A stretch of 64,000 nucleotides of DNA, taken from assembly GCF_004300825.1 (NCBI RefSeq), contig NZ_CP036250.1, positions 1,488,001 to 1,552,000 of the forward strand. Reading direction: 5' to 3'. The notes under the pieces were generated by a model. It worked only from the letters and a program-made list of their open reading frames with translations, made no database searches and was not told the DNA's origin. This stretch comes from Egicoccus halophilus (GTDB lineage: Bacteria; Actinomycetota; Nitriliruptoria; Nitriliruptorales; Nitriliruptoraceae). A program made the translations under genes and the position numbers. How positions within the stretch are numbered: position 1 is the stretch's first letter; each line of letters opens with the position of its first letter. Below, piece after piece: positions 32,947 to 41,603 of the stretch.

Positions 32947-33609
32947 GTGCACTTCGCCGACCGGACCGACGCCGGCCACCGGCTGGCCGACCTCCTGCGC
33001 GCCCGGGAGCTCGACGACCCGGTCGTGCTGGCACTGCCGCGCGGCGGGGTGCCAATCGCTGCACCCGTCGCGGCCGCGCTCGACGCGCCGCTCGACGTCG
33101 TCGTCGTACGCAAGCTCGGTGCTCCCTCGCAGCCGGAGCTCGCCATCGGCGCCATCGCCGAACCGGACGTGCGTGTCCTGGACGCCACCATGGTCGAACG
33201 GCTGCGCCTCGACGAGGGCGCGCTCGCCGCGGTCGAGGCGACCGAGCGGCGGGAGCTCGAGCGGCGCGTCCACCGCTATCGACAGGGACGGCCGCTGCCA
33301 CCGTTGACCGGTCGGAGCGTGGTGGTGGTCGACGACGGGCTCGCGACCGGCGCGACCGCCGTCGCCGCCTGCCGAGCGGTGCGCGCCGGTCGACCGGCAC
33401 GGCTCGTCCTGGCCGTCCCGGTCGGCGCGGCCTCCGGTGTCCGTGCGCTGGCCGAGGAGGTCGACGAGGTGGTGTGTCCGGTCGTGCCCGACGCCTTCCG
33501 TGCGGTGGGGCAGTGGTACACCGACTTCGCCCAGACCAGCGACGAGGAAGTGCTCGCCCTGTTGGCGGCTCACCAGGCCGAGACGTCCGACACCGACGCG
33601 CCCAGGTAG
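32947..33609 (+). CDS. Phosphoribosyltransferase-domain protein
   Basis: GTG 32947 follows a GGGAG box; 220 residues. The PRPP-binding signature 'VVVVDDGLATGAT' is clear at about residues 118-130, with the upstream 'LALPRGGVPIAAPVA' and 'VVVRKLGAPSQPELAIGAIAE', a pattern shared by the erythromycin-esterase-linked and stand-alone PRT proteins of actinobacteria. It should bind PRPP in the cytosol, though its acceptor base is unknown and it lacks the specific hoods of Apt, Hpt or PyrE. The last 40 bp overlap the convergent SRPBCC gene. Confidence 0.85.
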   Translation: MHFADRTDAGHRLADLLRARELDDPVVLALPRGGVPIAAPVAAALDAPLDVVVVRKLGAPSQPELAIGAIAEPDVRVLDATMVERLRLDEGALAAVEATERRELERRVHRYRQGRPLPPLTGRSVVVVDDGLATGATAVAACRAVRAGRPARLVLAVPVGAASGVRALAEEVDEVVCPVVPDAFRAVGQWYTDFAQTSDEEVLALLAAHQAETSDTDAPR

Positions 33610-34049
33610 TCCGCCAGCGCGCAGGCGCCGGCCGACATCGCCCGGTCGTGGCTCCAGCGCAGCACCGGTCGGCCGATCGGCGCCAGCAGGTTCATCCACG
33701 CGGGCGTGGTGCGGACCTGCCACCGGAAGCGGATGGCGGTCTGCTCGCCGTCGTCCCACATGCGCCACAGGCCGTGCCCCTCGAGGTCACCGCGCGCCTC
33801 CCACTCCAGCAGGCAGGGCCACTCGGCCCGCACGGTGGTCATCTGCCAGGTGAGCGTGTAGGGCAGGGCGGCGCGAACGGTGCCGCGGTGCACGGCACCG
33901 ACACCGTCCACGTCACCGGCGACGAGCTGTTCGACGTCGGACACCCGGTCCCAGCCGGCCAGGAAGTCGTACGGCTCGACCAGGACGGCGAAGACCCGCT
34001 CGGAGGGCGCGTCGAGGGTGAAGGCGGTCTGCAGGTCGTACCAGGCCAT
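33570..34049 (-). CDS. SRPBCC-family (START-like) protein
   Basis: 159 residues from ATG 34049. The pattern of a helix-grip fold is visible: 'FTLDAPSERVFAVLVEP' as first strand and helix, central beta strands ('YTLTWQMTTVRAEWPCLLEW', 'GHGLWRMWDDGEQTAIRFRW'), then the long C-terminal helix 'RPVLRWSHDRAMSAGACALA'. Such proteins carry a hydrophobic pocket and act as cyclases, lipid or ligand binders. Ligand unknown, cytosolic. Its 3' end overlaps the phosphoribosyltransferase gene by 40 bp in convergent orientation, so antisense interference is possible. Confidence 0.8.
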   Translation of the reverse strand: MAWYDLQTAFTLDAPSERVFAVLVEPYDFLAGWDRVSDVEQLVAGDVDGVGAVHRGTVRAALPYTLTWQMTTVRAEWPCLLEWEARGDLEGHGLWRMWDDGEQTAIRFRWQVRTTPAWMNLLAPIGRPVLRWSHDRAMSAGACALADYLGASVSDVSAW

Positions 34050-34274
34050 CGACGTCCTGTTCGGTCTCGGCGGAGCTGTCGTCCTGGCGGCACACGCTGC
34101 CCACGGCGCCCCAGGGCAGCACGTCGGTGCCCCGGCTGTCTGTCGGCCGGCTCCGGTCGAAGGGGACCGCCCTGGCCGTGGTGTGCCCGTCCGGCCGGGC
34201 CACCCGGGCACCAGCAACCGCGGGTGCTGGCCGATCCTGGCCGGACCGTCGACGACGAGCGCCTCGGAGGTCCC

Positions 34275-35312
34275 GTGTCTTCTGCTCGACCCGTGCTCGA
34301 GGTCCCCGATCCAGGACTGGTGGTCCTGGCCGGCCCGGCCGGCTGCGGCAAGTCGAGCTTCGCCGCCCGCCACTTCGCCGCCGCCGACGTCGTCTCGTCC
34401 GATCACGCCCGCGAGCTCGTCTCCGGTGACGCCGACGACCAGGGAGCGACGGCCGACGCGTTCGGTCTGCTCCGGTTCCTGCTCGACAAGCGGGCGCGCC
34501 GACGCCGCTTCACCGTGGTCGACGCGACCAACACGACCCGACGGGAGCGGGCCCGTCTGCTCGGCACGGCGCGGCGGCACGACCTGCCGGCCGCGCTCAT
34601 CGCCCTCGACCTGCCACTGGAGATCTGCCGGCGACGTGCGGCGGCACGTCGGGAGCGCCCGGTCGCCGCCGACGTGGTCGAACGCCAGCACGCCACCTTC
34701 GCGCGGCAGGTGCCGGGGCTCACCGACGAGGCGTTCGCCGTCGTGCACGTGCTGTCGTCGGCCGACGCCGTCGATGCCGCCACCGTGGTCCGTCGAGTGC
34801 CCGTCGCGCTCCCGGCACCACCAGCGAACGTCGCGGCGGACCACCGTGCCGGCCGGCCTCCCGCCGTCGTCGTCGACCTCGACGGCACGCTGACCTCCGC
34901 GGCCTGGCGCGAGCACCACCTGGCGGGGCCGGGACGCAAGGACTGGCCGGCGTTCTTCGCCGGCATGTCCCGTGACGCGCCGGTGCGAGCGCTGGTCGAC
35001 CTCGTCGGCTGGGTCGCCAATCATGCGGCGGTCGTGCTGCTCACCGGGCGCCCTGACGAGCACGAGGCCGTGATCCGGCGCTGGCTCGCGGACCACGACG
35101 TGCCCTACGACCGGTTGCTGATGCGCCGCCGAGGTGACCGTCGCCCCGACACGGTGGTGAAGCGGGAGTGCTACCGCGATCGGATCGCCCCGGTCTACGA
35201 CGTCCGTCTCGCCGTCGACGACCGGCCCGGCGTGATCGCGATGTGGCGCGAGGAGGGAATCTACGTCCTCACGGCGCTCGATCCACGGCTCGATCCCGCG
35301 CCGTCACGGTAG
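34275..35312 (+). CDS. Polynucleotide kinase-phosphatase-like protein
   Basis: GTG 34275, preceded by GGAGG; 345 residues in two domains. The N-terminal P-loop kinase has Walker A 'GPAGCGKS' (20-27), the Asp in 'VVDATNTTRRERARLLGTAR' and a LID-like Arg-rich helix, as in T4 Pnkp. The C-terminal HAD phosphatase has 'VVVDLDGTLT' with Asp201 and Asp203, 'VVLLTGRPDEHEAVIRRWL' as motif II, and 'LAVDDRPGVIAMW' as motif IV. Kinase-then-phosphatase order resembles T4 polynucleotide kinase, which heals 5'-OH and 3'-phosphate RNA or DNA ends. No ligase is adjacent; repair of tRNA or DNA ends is inferred. Confidence 0.85.
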   Translation: MSSARPVLEVPDPGLVVLAGPAGCGKSSFAARHFAAADVVSSDHARELVSGDADDQGATADAFGLLRFLLDKRARRRRFTVVDATNTTRRERARLLGTARRHDLPAALIALDLPLEICRRRAAARRERPVAADVVERQHATFARQVPGLTDEAFAVVHVLSSADAVDAATVVRRVPVALPAPPANVAADHRAGRPPAVVVDLDGTLTSAAWREHHLAGPGRKDWPAFFAGMSRDAPVRALVDLVGWVANHAAVVLLTGRPDEHEAVIRRWLADHDVPYDRLLMRRRGDRRPDTVVKRECYRDRIAPVYDVRLAVDDRPGVIAMWREEGIYVLTALDPRLDPAPSR

Positions 35313-35333
35313 GGAGAGCAACCGGATACACCA

Positions 35334-35362
35334 CCGGCCGCTCCGAGGTGCGGAGCGGCCGG
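35334..35362. terminator. Bidirectional terminator hairpin
   Basis: Arms ccggccgctccg and cggagcggccgg form a perfect 12-bp stem around a five-base loop. It sits 21 bp after the polynucleotide kinase stop and 21 bp after the stop of the convergent lipoprotein, so it may serve both. Confidence 0.75.
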
Positions 35363-35383
35363 GATGGCGATGCGGGGAGCGAC

Positions 35384-35767
35384 TCAGCCGTTGTCGTCGG
35401 TGAGGCCGTTGTCGTCACCGTTGTCGGTGAGGCCGTTGTCGTCGGTCAGGCCGTTGTCGTCACCGTTGTCGGTGAGACCGTCGTCACCGTTGTCGTCGGT
35501 GAGGCCGTTGTCGTCACCGTTGTCGGTGAGGCCGTCGTCACCGTTGTCGTCGGTGAGGCCGTTGTCGTCACCGTTGTCGGTGAGACCGTCGTCACCGTTG
35601 TCGGTGAGACCGTCGTCGCCGTTGTCGGTGAGACCGTCGTCGGTGGTGTCGGTCGTGGTGTCGGTCGTGGTGTCGGTGGTGTCCGTGCCGGTGTCGTCCT
35701 CACAGGCGACGGCACCGAAGGCCAGGGCACCAGCCGCGGCGATCGCAGTCAGTCGTCGGATCTGCAT
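35384..35767 (-). CDS. Repetitive Asp/Asn/Gly/Thr lipoprotein
   Basis: 127 residues from ATG 35767. A lipobox 'FGAVAC' with Cys22 predicts a lipid-anchored extracellular protein. After a short Thr/Asp-rich stretch ('DDTGTDTTDTTTDTTTDTTD') the rest is built of repeats of 'DDGLTDNG' and 'DDNGLTDDNG', encoded by near-identical DNA in units of 15-24 bp. It is strongly acidic and has no folded domain. Such sequences can bind divalent cations loosely or act as spacers in the wall; neither can be shown here. Expansion of the DNA repeat by slippage is likely and copy number may vary between strains. Confidence 0.65.
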   Translation of the reverse strand: MQIRRLTAIAAAGALAFGAVACEDDTGTDTTDTTTDTTTDTTDDGLTDNGDDGLTDNGDDGLTDNGDDNGLTDDNGDDGLTDNGDDNGLTDDNGDDGLTDNGDDNGLTDDNGLTDNGDDNGLTDDNG

Positions 35768-36064
35768 GAAGCGGTTCCATCCGTGTTCGAGGTCTTGGTA
35801 TGGCTCCAAGCTACGGTGCCGCGGGAGGGGGCCCGGGCCGCGGGTGGGGTCGAAGGACGGGGCGGTCACGACGCCCGACCGGGGCACCTCGCGCGCCCGT
35901 ACGGGGCGGCCACCGCCGTCGGGAGGGAAGGCGACTCAGGCCGAATTCAGGCACTCAGGAGCCCTTCAGCGCCGAAGGCGCCCCGGCGCGCGCGACGCCG
36001 GTCCTGACGCACGCACCCGTAGAGTGCACCGCCTCCCAGGCGGCCGACGCGACAGGTGAGCGGC

Positions 36065-36853
36065 ATGAACGGTTTCGCGGTCCTGCGCCCGGACGTGGCA
36101 GTCACGCCGGTGGTCGTCCACGTCCCGCACGCCGGCACCGAGCTCCCGGCCGACGTCCGCGACGAGCTGCTGCTCGACGACGCCGCCCTCGTCGAGGAAG
36201 TGCGCCGCATGACCGATCACCGCACCGACGTCCTGGCGGCCGGGACGGCCTCGGTCGGCGCCACCCGGTTCGTCAACCGCTGCTCCCGACTGGTCGTCGA
36301 TCCCGAACGCTTCCTCGATCCGGATCTCGAGGAGATGGAGGCGGTGGGCATGGGCGCCGTCTACACCGCCACCAGCGATCTCCGGCCGCTGCGGTGGCCC
36401 GACGCCGCGCGCCGCGAATTGCTGCTCGACCGCTGGTTCCGTCCGTACCACGTGGCGCTGACCGCGCTCGTCGACGCGACGTTGGCCGCCTTCGGGCGCT
36501 GCGTGATCGTCGACGTGCACTCGTACCCTTCCGTGGCGTTGCCCTACGAGCGGCACGGGGAGGCCGCCCGACCGCCGCTGTGCGTGGGGACGACACCGGA
36601 CCACACACCACCCGACGTCCGTGGCACGGTCGAGGACCTGGCGGCGGCGGCCGGGCTCGCGACCACCGCCGACGAGCCCTTCGCGGGCACGTTCGTTCCC
36701 ACGGCGCACCTGGGCGACCCCCGGATCGTGTCGGTGATGCTCGAGATTCGCCGCGACACCTACCTCGACGAGGCGACCTCCCGGCCGCACGCCGGCGAGG
36801 AGGTCGTCGCCGGCCTGGTCACCGACGTCGCCGCCGCCCTCGCCGTCCGGTGA
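36065..36853 (+). CDS. N-formylglutamate amidohydrolase family protein
   Basis: 262 residues from ATG 36065 (GTG 36056 possible; the AGGTGAG box favours ATG). Family signatures are 'VVHVPHAGTELPADVRDELL' at the N-terminus, 'DHRTDVLAAG', 'VNRCSRLVVDPERFLDP', 'VIVDVHSYPS' (metal His and Asp) and 'RIVSVMLEIRRDTYLDE' near the end. These zinc hydrolases release formate from N-formylglutamate in histidine degradation; close relatives act on other N-acyl compounds. No hut genes are adjacent, so the histidine link is not supported by context. Cytosolic, monocistronic. Confidence 0.85.
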   Translation: MNGFAVLRPDVAVTPVVVHVPHAGTELPADVRDELLLDDAALVEEVRRMTDHRTDVLAAGTASVGATRFVNRCSRLVVDPERFLDPDLEEMEAVGMGAVYTATSDLRPLRWPDAARRELLLDRWFRPYHVALTALVDATLAAFGRCVIVDVHSYPSVALPYERHGEAARPPLCVGTTPDHTPPDVRGTVEDLAAAAGLATTADEPFAGTFVPTAHLGDPRIVSVMLEIRRDTYLDEATSRPHAGEEVVAGLVTDVAAALAVR

Positions 36854-36880
36854 GCGTGGTGTCGTCCGTCGTGCCGGACG

Positions 36881-38494
36881 TCAGCCGGCCGTGTCGAACA
36901 GGGTGCGACGGTCGAGGCGGAGCAGACCGGGCGAGCCGTGCAGCAGCAGGGGGTCGGTGGCGGCGACCTCGACGGTTCCGGGCAGCTCGACCGACCCGGC
37001 CGTCCCCAGGACCCGGGTCACGCCCGCATGCCGGACCAGCGTCACGCCGTCGTGCCAGGCGACCTGCGCGCCGGTGGGGAGCTCCCGCCGATCCACCGCG
37101 ACCACCTCGAGCGGGTCGACGGACAGCCGTACGAGGACGCGCCCGCCGCCGAGGACGACGTCGACCACGTCCGAGGGGGCGTCGGGGACCTGCAGGACGT
37201 GATCCTCGACCCGCGAGCGCGCATCGAGGTCGTCGCCGGCGACGAGCAGCTCGCTGGCGCCACCACCGTCGCGGTCCGCCGCCACCACGGCCAGGTCGCC
37301 GCCGGCGGTCACCTCGGCGAACACCACCCGGTCCTGCACCGCGACCGCGGCGCCCGGGGTACGGCGGGGTGCCGGCGGGAGCCGCACCGGTTCGCTGCCG
37401 GCGCGTGGGTCGACCAACGTGCGACCCTCGTCGGTGCGCACCAGCAGCCAGTCGTCGAGTGGCTCCGGCCGGTCGTGGCCCTCGACGCCGGTCGTGGCGA
37501 GCTGCGCACCGGTGGCACGATCCACGGAAGTCACCGCACCGTCGTCGTCGATCGCGTGCACGACCGTCGCACCCACCGTGGCCCACACGGACCGGCCCGC
37601 CGACTCCCAGCGCACGGCACCGTCGGACGCCCCCCGAAGACGCAGCCGCTGCCGGTCCCCGTCGAGGGTCAGCAGCGTGTCCTCGTCGAGCAACGCGACA
37701 CCGTCGAGGCCTTCCTCGGCGTGCTGCAAGGTCGCGTCCGCGGACACGAACAGCAACACGTCCGGGCCGGCCGCCTGCCATCCACCGCCGGTGACCTGCA
37801 ACACCCCTTCGCTCCAACGCAGGTCGTGGAGTCGCTCGAAGGGCAGCACCAGCTCGCCGCGGGGACGACCGTCGAGCGGGTCGTGGACCCGCAGCACCCT
37901 GTCGTCGACCACGGCGACGCCGTCCCGGTCCACGGCTGCCTGCACGGCGTAGTGCCAGGGGAATGCCGCCGTGGCGTCGCCACCCGGCCGTCGCCAACGG
38001 ACCGCTCCGGTGTCGAGGTCGATGCCGAGCAGTCCGCTCCTGCCGGCGTGCACGGCCAGGTCGTCGCCGACCCAGACGTTGCGGTGGTCGACCTCGTCGG
38101 CCACCCACACGGGACAGCCGCCCGGGAAGCACGGGGTCGGCGCCCGGTCGCCGTCCCCGGTCGTACCGTCCGACCCGTTCCCGCCGCCAGCGTCGTCGTC
38201 GGTCGTGGGTCCCGGGCGGGCATCGGCGGGCAGCTCCACATCGAGGTCCCGTGCGGACCCGGGCGGCGTGAGGTCCGGGGCCGGGAGCCGGGCCAGCGTG
38301 GCCAGGCCTGCCGCGACCACTGCGACGGCGAGCACGGCCAGCACCGCAGGGCCTGCGGGCCGGGGCCGGCGGGCCTGCCTCCGGTCGCCCCGGTCGGCGC
38401 TGGCCACGGCCGGCAGGGGGGTACCGCAGTGCCCGCACCAGCGGCTGCGGCGCGGCCAGCTCGCCGCACACTGCGCACAGGTCTGCGCTGCCAC
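36881..38494 (-). CDS. Zinc-ribbon, membrane-anchored PQQ-type beta-propeller protein
   Basis: 537 residues. The first 25 carry two CxxC knuckles ('CAQCAASWPRRSRWCGHCG'), a cytosolic zinc ribbon. One transmembrane helix follows ('AVLAVLAVAVVAAGLATLA', about 48-66), then an acidic/Gly-rich linker, and an extracytoplasmic beta-propeller made of PQQ-like strands with repeats such as 'GLLGIDLDTGAVRWRRPGG' and 'VVHAIDDDGAVTSVDRATG'. The combination of inside ribbon and outside propeller suggests sensing or scaffold assembly rather than PQQ enzyme activity; no quinoprotein catalytic residues are seen. Function unknown. It ends 27 bp before the convergent N-formylglutamate amidohydrolase stop. Confidence 0.75.
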   Translation of the reverse strand: MAAQTCAQCAASWPRRSRWCGHCGTPLPAVASADRGDRRQARRPRPAGPAVLAVLAVAVVAAGLATLARLPAPDLTPPGSARDLDVELPADARPGPTTDDDAGGGNGSDGTTGDGDRAPTPCFPGGCPVWVADEVDHRNVWVGDDLAVHAGRSGLLGIDLDTGAVRWRRPGGDATAAFPWHYAVQAAVDRDGVAVVDDRVLRVHDPLDGRPRGELVLPFERLHDLRWSEGVLQVTGGGWQAAGPDVLLFVSADATLQHAEEGLDGVALLDEDTLLTLDGDRQRLRLRGASDGAVRWESAGRSVWATVGATVVHAIDDDGAVTSVDRATGAQLATTGVEGHDRPEPLDDWLLVRTDEGRTLVDPRAGSEPVRLPPAPRRTPGAAVAVQDRVVFAEVTAGGDLAVVAADRDGGGASELLVAGDDLDARSRVEDHVLQVPDAPSDVVDVVLGGGRVLVRLSVDPLEVVAVDRRELPTGAQVAWHDGVTLVRHAGVTRVLGTAGSVELPGTVEVAATDPLLLHGSPGLLRLDRRTLFDTAG

Positions 38495-38552
38495 GGCAAG
38501 GCCCCCGGGCGGTCGACGTCGGAACGCGACCGTACCCGGGGGCGTGCGCGAC

Positions 38553-41021
38553 TCAACGGGGCCGGGTGTGACCGTGGTCGACGAGGTAGGCCACGGTGCG
38601 GGCGAGGAACGATCCCATCTGGCCGCGGGTCACCTGGCCGGCGGGGAGGTACTGGCCGGTGTTGCTGCCGCCGGTGAGCCCGGCCGCCGCCGCCTTGTCG
38701 ACGTTGGACTGGTGGGCGCCCGTCACGTCGGAGAAGTACCCGGCCTCGGCCACCGTCAGCGTCCGGTCCGTGCGGTACTCCAGCGCCTTGACCAGGAACG
38801 TCGCCATCTGTGCCCGCGTGACGGAGGCATTCGGGCGGTAGCTGTCGTCGGCGTAGCCGGAGACGATCCCGGCCGAGGCGAGCTTGCGGATCGACGCCTC
38901 GTGGGCGTGCCCGGCGATGTCCGTGAGCGGCAACGGCCGTGTGGGCAGCGTGCCGCCGCTCTGCTCGATGGTGTTGACGACGAACGTCGCCATCTGTCCG
39001 CGGGTGACCGCGGCACCCGGGCGGTAGTCACCGTCCCGGTAGCCGCCGGCGATGCCGTAATGGGCGACGCAGTCGACCCCACGGGCGTGCGTGGAGGTCG
39101 GGGCGACGTCGGGGAACCGACCGGCGGCCGCGTTGCGGCAGGTCGCCGTGATGTCGCGCACGCTGGCCACCGGGCGGGCACGGGTGGTGGTGAGCAACTT
39201 CTCGACGTCGAGCAGGCCGAACCCGTACTCGGGGTCGCGCCCGCGGGCGCCGCGATCCGACGCGGTGGCGCCGAGGTTCGTGCGCAGGTCCGCGACGCGG
39301 TGGTTGCTGGCCTGCAGGTACAGCGCGGCGGCACCGGACACGACCGGCGCCGCGAACGACGTGCCGTTCTCGACCCCGTAGTCACCGCGTTCGCCGAGCC
39401 CGAGGATGCCGCTCGCCTCGGTCGTGCCGTTGCCGCCCGGCGCCACCAGATCGAGCCACGAGGCACGGTTGGAGTAGGGCGTGCGCACGCCCGACGCGTC
39501 GGTCGCACCGACGGCGATCGTGGACGCGTGCTCGGCCGGGTAGGCGGGGCGGTCGACCAACCCGTCGTTGCCCGCCGCAGCGATCACGACGGTGGCGGCC
39601 TGCTGCGCCCGGACCAGCGCCTCGGCGATCGGGGGCGGGGTGCGGCCGAGCCCACCGAGCGACAGGTTGAGCACGTGCACGCCGTCGCGGACGGCGGCGT
39701 CGATCCCGGCGGCGACCGCGGTCGGGCTCGCGCAGCCGGCGAAGTCGAACACCTGATACGGACGGATGCGGGCACCCGGCGCGATGCCGGTCACCCGCGC
39801 GGTCGGCGAGGCGGCGGCGACCCCGGCCACGAACGTGCCGTGCCCACCGCGGTCGGAGTTGGCGTTCGCGGCGAGGGGACGGCCGGCCACCAGGTCGCGG
39901 CCGACGTCGACCCGGCCACCGAACTCGGGGCGTGAGCCGTCGACACCGTCGTCGATGACGCCGATCGTGACCCCGGCACCGGTGACGGCGCCGGTGGGCG
40001 AGGGGGCACGCACCTGCGCGCGCCACCAGGCACCGGCGTCGGCGGCCGTGACGGTGCCCGCGTCCGCGCCGGCGTCGAACGCCGCCTGTTCGAGCAGCTC
40101 GGTCGCCTCGACGTCGGCGACCCCGGGCAACGTCCGCAGCGCCGCGTCGGTCCCGTCGACGTCGAGGACCACGTCGAAGCGGCCCGACGCCTCGTGCACC
40201 GAGGTGGGGACGAGGCCGGCGGCCTCCGCGGCGGCCAGCGCCAACGGCAGCGCGCCGGGTTCGGCGACGACGGTCCGGGTCGCGAAGTCGACGAACTGGC
40301 AGGATTCCACGGGCCAGAGGCCGACGCGTTCGCCCTCCTCCGGCATCCAGTCGAGTTCGACCGTGGCGTCGTCGAAGGCGACGACCTCGAACGCGATCGC
40401 GCTCGGCGATCCCAGGCGCGCTCCCGGGAACGCGAATTCGGCCCCATGGCCATCGCTGGATAGGTGGGCGTCGCCACGGAAGACCACCTGGCCGAGGTCC
40501 AGGTCCACCACGACCCCGACAAGTCGGCCCTCGAACTCGAGGACGTCGACGAAGAAGTCCCGGCCGGCCGAGGTCGTCAGGAACAGGGTCACGCCGCCGG
40601 TCAGGTCGGCGCGGGAGATCGCACGGCAGGTGGTGAAGGCGAAGCCGAGCAACCCCGGCACGGACACCCCGTAGTCACGGATCTCCGCCGTGCGCAGGTC
40701 CATCCGTGACGACGCGGAGTCACCGCAGTAGTCGTTGTACACGTGCGCCCGGCCGCGGAGGTTGGCCGCGGACGCGTCGGTCGGGTCCGGCGCCTGCGCC
40801 GTCGCGTGGCGGGTGGTCGAAGCCGACGCGCGCAGCTCGCGCAGGCGTGCGGCCGACGGGCGCTCGGGGAGCTCGATGCCGAGCTTCGGGACGTCGCCGA
40901 CGCCGGAGGCGCCGTCGACGTCGGGCTGCGCCAGCACCGGCGAGGCGAAGCTCGTCACCGCGAGAGCAGCGGCGAGGAGGGCGGCGATACCACGCCGGCG
41001 GACACGAGGAGGAAGGAGCAT
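38553..41021 (-). CDS. Subtilisin-like serine protease with three SLH domains
   Basis: 822 residues with a signal peptide ('IAALLAAALAVTSFASPVLA'). After a ~310-residue N-terminal region, the S8 catalytic triad is: Asp near 357 ('TIGVIDDGVDGSRPEF'), His near 394 ('RGGHGTFVAGVAAA') and Ser near 553 ('NGTSFAAPVVSGAAA'), with the oxyanion Asn in 'VIAAAGNDGLVDRPAYPAEH'. The C-terminal ~180 residues are three S-layer-homology repeats ('FPDVAPTSTHARGVDCVAHY', 'LTDIAGHAHEASIRKLASAG', 'FSDVTGAHQSNVDKAAAAG'), each with the 'VTRGQMA' end. SLH domains bind pyruvylated wall polysaccharide, so it should be a cell-wall-bound protease. Role in S-layer maturation or protein feeding is inference. Confidence 0.9.
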   Translation of the reverse strand: MLLPPRVRRRGIAALLAAALAVTSFASPVLAQPDVDGASGVGDVPKLGIELPERPSAARLRELRASASTTRHATAQAPDPTDASAANLRGRAHVYNDYCGDSASSRMDLRTAEIRDYGVSVPGLLGFAFTTCRAISRADLTGGVTLFLTTSAGRDFFVDVLEFEGRLVGVVVDLDLGQVVFRGDAHLSSDGHGAEFAFPGARLGSPSAIAFEVVAFDDATVELDWMPEEGERVGLWPVESCQFVDFATRTVVAEPGALPLALAAAEAAGLVPTSVHEASGRFDVVLDVDGTDAALRTLPGVADVEATELLEQAAFDAGADAGTVTAADAGAWWRAQVRAPSPTGAVTGAGVTIGVIDDGVDGSRPEFGGRVDVGRDLVAGRPLAANANSDRGGHGTFVAGVAAASPTARVTGIAPGARIRPYQVFDFAGCASPTAVAAGIDAAVRDGVHVLNLSLGGLGRTPPPIAEALVRAQQAATVVIAAAGNDGLVDRPAYPAEHASTIAVGATDASGVRTPYSNRASWLDLVAPGGNGTTEASGILGLGERGDYGVENGTSFAAPVVSGAAALYLQASNHRVADLRTNLGATASDRGARGRDPEYGFGLLDVEKLLTTTRARPVASVRDITATCRNAAAGRFPDVAPTSTHARGVDCVAHYGIAGGYRDGDYRPGAAVTRGQMATFVVNTIEQSGGTLPTRPLPLTDIAGHAHEASIRKLASAGIVSGYADDSYRPNASVTRAQMATFLVKALEYRTDRTLTVAEAGYFSDVTGAHQSNVDKAAAAGLTGGSNTGQYLPAGQVTRGQMGSFLARTVAYLVDHGHTRPR

Positions 41022-41144
41022 GGCGCGGCCCCACGGGGTCGTGGCCGCACCACCGAGGTCCGGCCGTCGATCCGGAGTGTCGACGCCGCCGGCCGCCGAC
41101 CTGAGCTTCTGGACGCAAGCGTGCTGTCAGCGCCCAGGGGCCGG

Positions 41145-41603
41145 TCAGTCCTCGTCGTCCTCGACGAGGCCGTCCGGGTCGATCAGGCCGCCGGCCGCGG
41201 CCAGGGCACCGGCGGTGGCGACCGCCCGGTCGTAGACCACCGCGAAGTAGTTGGCCGCGATCTGCTCGTGGCCGGGGAGGGGCGGCGTGCCCAGCGAACG
41301 CGGCACCGCAGCCGGGTCGTCGGTGATGTGCACGCCGGTCTCGGTCTCCGGCAGTTGCGCCGGGTCCCCCCACAGCGCGACCGGGTCGGGCTGGTTGCGG
41401 CTGCGTCCCCGGTTGCGCCGGTTGCTGCCACGGCTCGACTTGTTCCCGCCCGGGTTGCCGCCGCTGCCGCTGCTCTGACCGCCGCGTTGGCCGGAACGGC
41501 GCTCGTCCTTCGCGGCCGGCGGATTGCTCCCGCGGTTGCGGCCGCGTCGGTTGCGCGACGAGCGGCGACCGGAGCCCTCGGGATTGTTGCGGGCCGCACT
41601 CAT
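41145..41603 (-). CDS. Basic, disordered partner of the SNF2 helicase
   Basis: 152 residues from ATG 41603, overlapping the helicase TGA (ATGA). The first 75 residues are Arg/Gly/Asn/Ser-rich and probably disordered ('SSRNRRGRNRGSNPPAAK', 'GGNPGGNKSSRGSNRRNR'), fitting nucleic-acid binding. The C-terminal half is folded-looking: 'ALWGDPAQLPETETGVHI' and 'GHEQIAANYFAVVYDRAVAT', ending in acidic residues. There are no Cys/His clusters, so it is not the SWIM zinc-finger protein that often accompanies bacterial SNF2 helicases. Coupling implies stoichiometric synthesis with the helicase; a nucleic-acid-tethering role is inference. Confidence 0.65.
   Translation of the reverse strand: MSAARNNPEGSGRRSSRNRRGRNRGSNPPAAKDERRSGQRGGQSSGSGGNPGGNKSSRGSNRRNRGRSRNQPDPVALWGDPAQLPETETGVHITDDPAAVPRSLGTPPLPGHEQIAANYFAVVYDRAVATAGALAAAGGLIDPDGLVEDDED

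Noticed and set aside
35384-35730. Repeat region as a possible CRISPR array
   Set aside because: Repeats are contiguous, short and in frame within a lipoprotein gene, with no spacers and no cas genes.
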